This document shows, one piece after another, positions 5,473-6,213 of a stretch of 6,213 bases of DNA; the stretch's first letter is position 1; each line of letters begins with the position of its first letter. The notes under the pieces are model-generated. The model had not been told where the DNA came from and ran no database searches. It saw only the letters and a list, made by a program, of their open reading frames with translations. Made by a program: the position numbers and the translations under genes. Source of the DNA: Desulfobacterales bacterium (lineage in GTDB: Bacteria; Desulfobacterota; Desulfobacteria; Desulfobacterales; Desulfosalsimonadaceae); contig SLIE01000108.1 in the NCBI GenBank assembly GCA_007135795.1, forward strand, positions 1 through 6,213, written 5' to 3'.

Positions 5473-5485
5473 TTTATCGGATAAA
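5473..5485. promoter_or_regulatory. Perfect palindrome TTTATC-G-GATAAA, second copy of candidate operator
   Basis: Same six-base arms as at 2098-2110 with a different central base, 14 bases after the PATAN gene stop and 66 bases before the response-regulator start. Placement in a second intergenic region supports a common DNA-binding protein. A TATAGG sequence shortly after (about 5495-5500) might be part of a promoter, but no matching -35 is convincing. Confidence 0.5.
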
Positions 5486-5551
5486 GGGTACTTATAGGGA
5501 AAGAGTCAATCCGCTTTTAGGAGTACAGCCAGCGAAACAGGAAGATTTCAT

Positions 5552-6213
5552 ATGATATCAACGGTGTTAATTGTAGATGACGATCAATCACTATTGCGTT
5601 TGATGGAAAAGGAACTGGAATCATACGATGGTTTTTTTTCCGTTACAACCGTTCCGGATGGACAGGGTGCGTTACATATTCTTTCCGACGAAGACGTATC
5701 GCTTGTTCTTTGCGACTTGCGCATGCCCGGCATTGACGGATTCGAATTGATCGGACGTATTATCAAGCAATACCCGCATATCCCGGTAATGGCCATGACA
5801 GCCCATGACAGGCCAAGAACAAAGGATGTCGTCTTGAAAAGCGGAGCGGTTGGTTATGTCATCAAACCGGTTGACAGCACCAAATTGTCAAAGCAAATCA
5901 TTAAAATTCTGAATAAAAAGACCGAGGGGGGAAGTCTCAATCGGGTGTCGCTCGGAACATATTTACAACTCATTGAAATTGAGGAACAAACATGCACCTT
6001 GCGTATTAGTGATCATACAGGCAAAAAAAATGGTGTTTTGTTTTTTAAAGACGGCCAGTTGATGGATGCGAGAATCGGCAATCGCAGCGGACGTGAAGCT
6101 TCATACGAGATACTTTCCTGGTCGGATGTTTCCCTGGCAATAGAAAATGACTGCGTGGTTACGGAAAAGCATATTGACGGCGAGATGCAGGCGATACTTC
6201 TGGATGCAATGCG
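5552..6213 (+). CDS. Response regulator: receiver domain fused to PATAN (DUF4388), 3' end outside window
   Basis: 220 codons are visible and the frame is still open at the window end. Residues 1-120 are a CheY-like receiver: acidic pocket D9-D10, phosphoacceptor D55 in LVLCDLRMPGIDGFE, T83, and K105-P106, so all residues needed for phosphorylation are present. From about residue 128 a PATAN/DUF4388 domain follows: VSLGTYLQLIEIEEQTCTLRI, GKKNGVLFFKDGQLMDARIG, GREASYEILSW. This is a receiver-PATAN architecture; a further C-terminal domain may lie beyond the window. ATG 5552 has AGGAAG (5539-5544) seven bases before it. Inference: an unlinked or downstream histidine kinase phosphorylates it and it acts through protein contacts, since no DNA-binding or enzymatic domain has appeared so far. 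The preceding gene also carries PATAN domains, which suggests a common function. The family call is firm. Confidence 0.92.
   Translation, partial: MISTVLIVDDDQSLLRLMEKELESYDGFFSVTTVPDGQGALHILSDEDVSLVLCDLRMPGIDGFELIGRIIKQYPHIPVMAMTAHDRPRTKDVVLKSGAVGYVIKPVDSTKLSKQIIKILNKKTEGGSLNRVSLGTYLQLIEIEEQTCTLRISDHTGKKNGVLFFKDGQLMDARIGNRSGREASYEILSWSDVSLAIENDCVVTEKHIDGEMQAILLDAM

Overview
This window reads as chromosomal DNA of a bacterium with moderate (about mid-40s %) GC. All recognisable genes lie on the + strand. The gene content suggests Desulfobacterota or a related former deltaproteobacterial lineage: an MglB-type roadblock protein followed by an MglA-type small GTPase, a zinc-ribbon/Cache/HAMP membrane protein, and PATAN (DUF4388) domains, one of them fused to a receiver. 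TTG start codons are used with strong Shine-Dalgarno sequences. The lineage assignment is inference from protein style, not from a database match.

Layout: 89-481 is a short MglB-like roadblock protein. 482-723 is a non-coding gap with several inverted repeats and a run of T. 724-1329 is an MglA-like GTPase, followed after 12 bases by 1342-2097, an acidic, probably scaffold-like protein of unknown function. 2098-2238 is a control region with three dyads. 2239-2712 is a small protein with a winged-helix-like N-terminus and a helical C-terminal domain; a possible 68-residue ORF sits directly against it (2715-2921). 2978-4171 is a membrane sensor with a zinc ribbon, two membrane segments, a Cache-like outer domain and a HAMP domain, but no output domain. 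A clear intrinsic terminator follows (4198-4243). 4400-5458 encodes a protein with two PATAN-like repeats and a novel-looking C-terminal domain. 5552-6213 (cut by the window end) encodes a receiver-PATAN response regulator.

How they may work together: MglA is a Ras-like switch that sets cell polarity in Myxococcus, with MglB as its GAP. PATAN proteins in cyanobacteria are regulators of pili and surface behaviour. The cluster therefore looks like a polarity, pilus or surface-response module in which a membrane sensor and a response regulator are coupled to a small GTPase. The most interesting single signal is that the MglB here lacks the acidic C-terminal tail known from Myxococcus MglB, while a very similar motif (AEVSNRLDELFSED) appears near the N-terminus of the acidic protein encoded just after MglA. 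A second is an identical palindrome, TTTATC-N-GATAAA, in two separate intergenic regions (2098-2110 and 5473-5485), which could be a shared operator.
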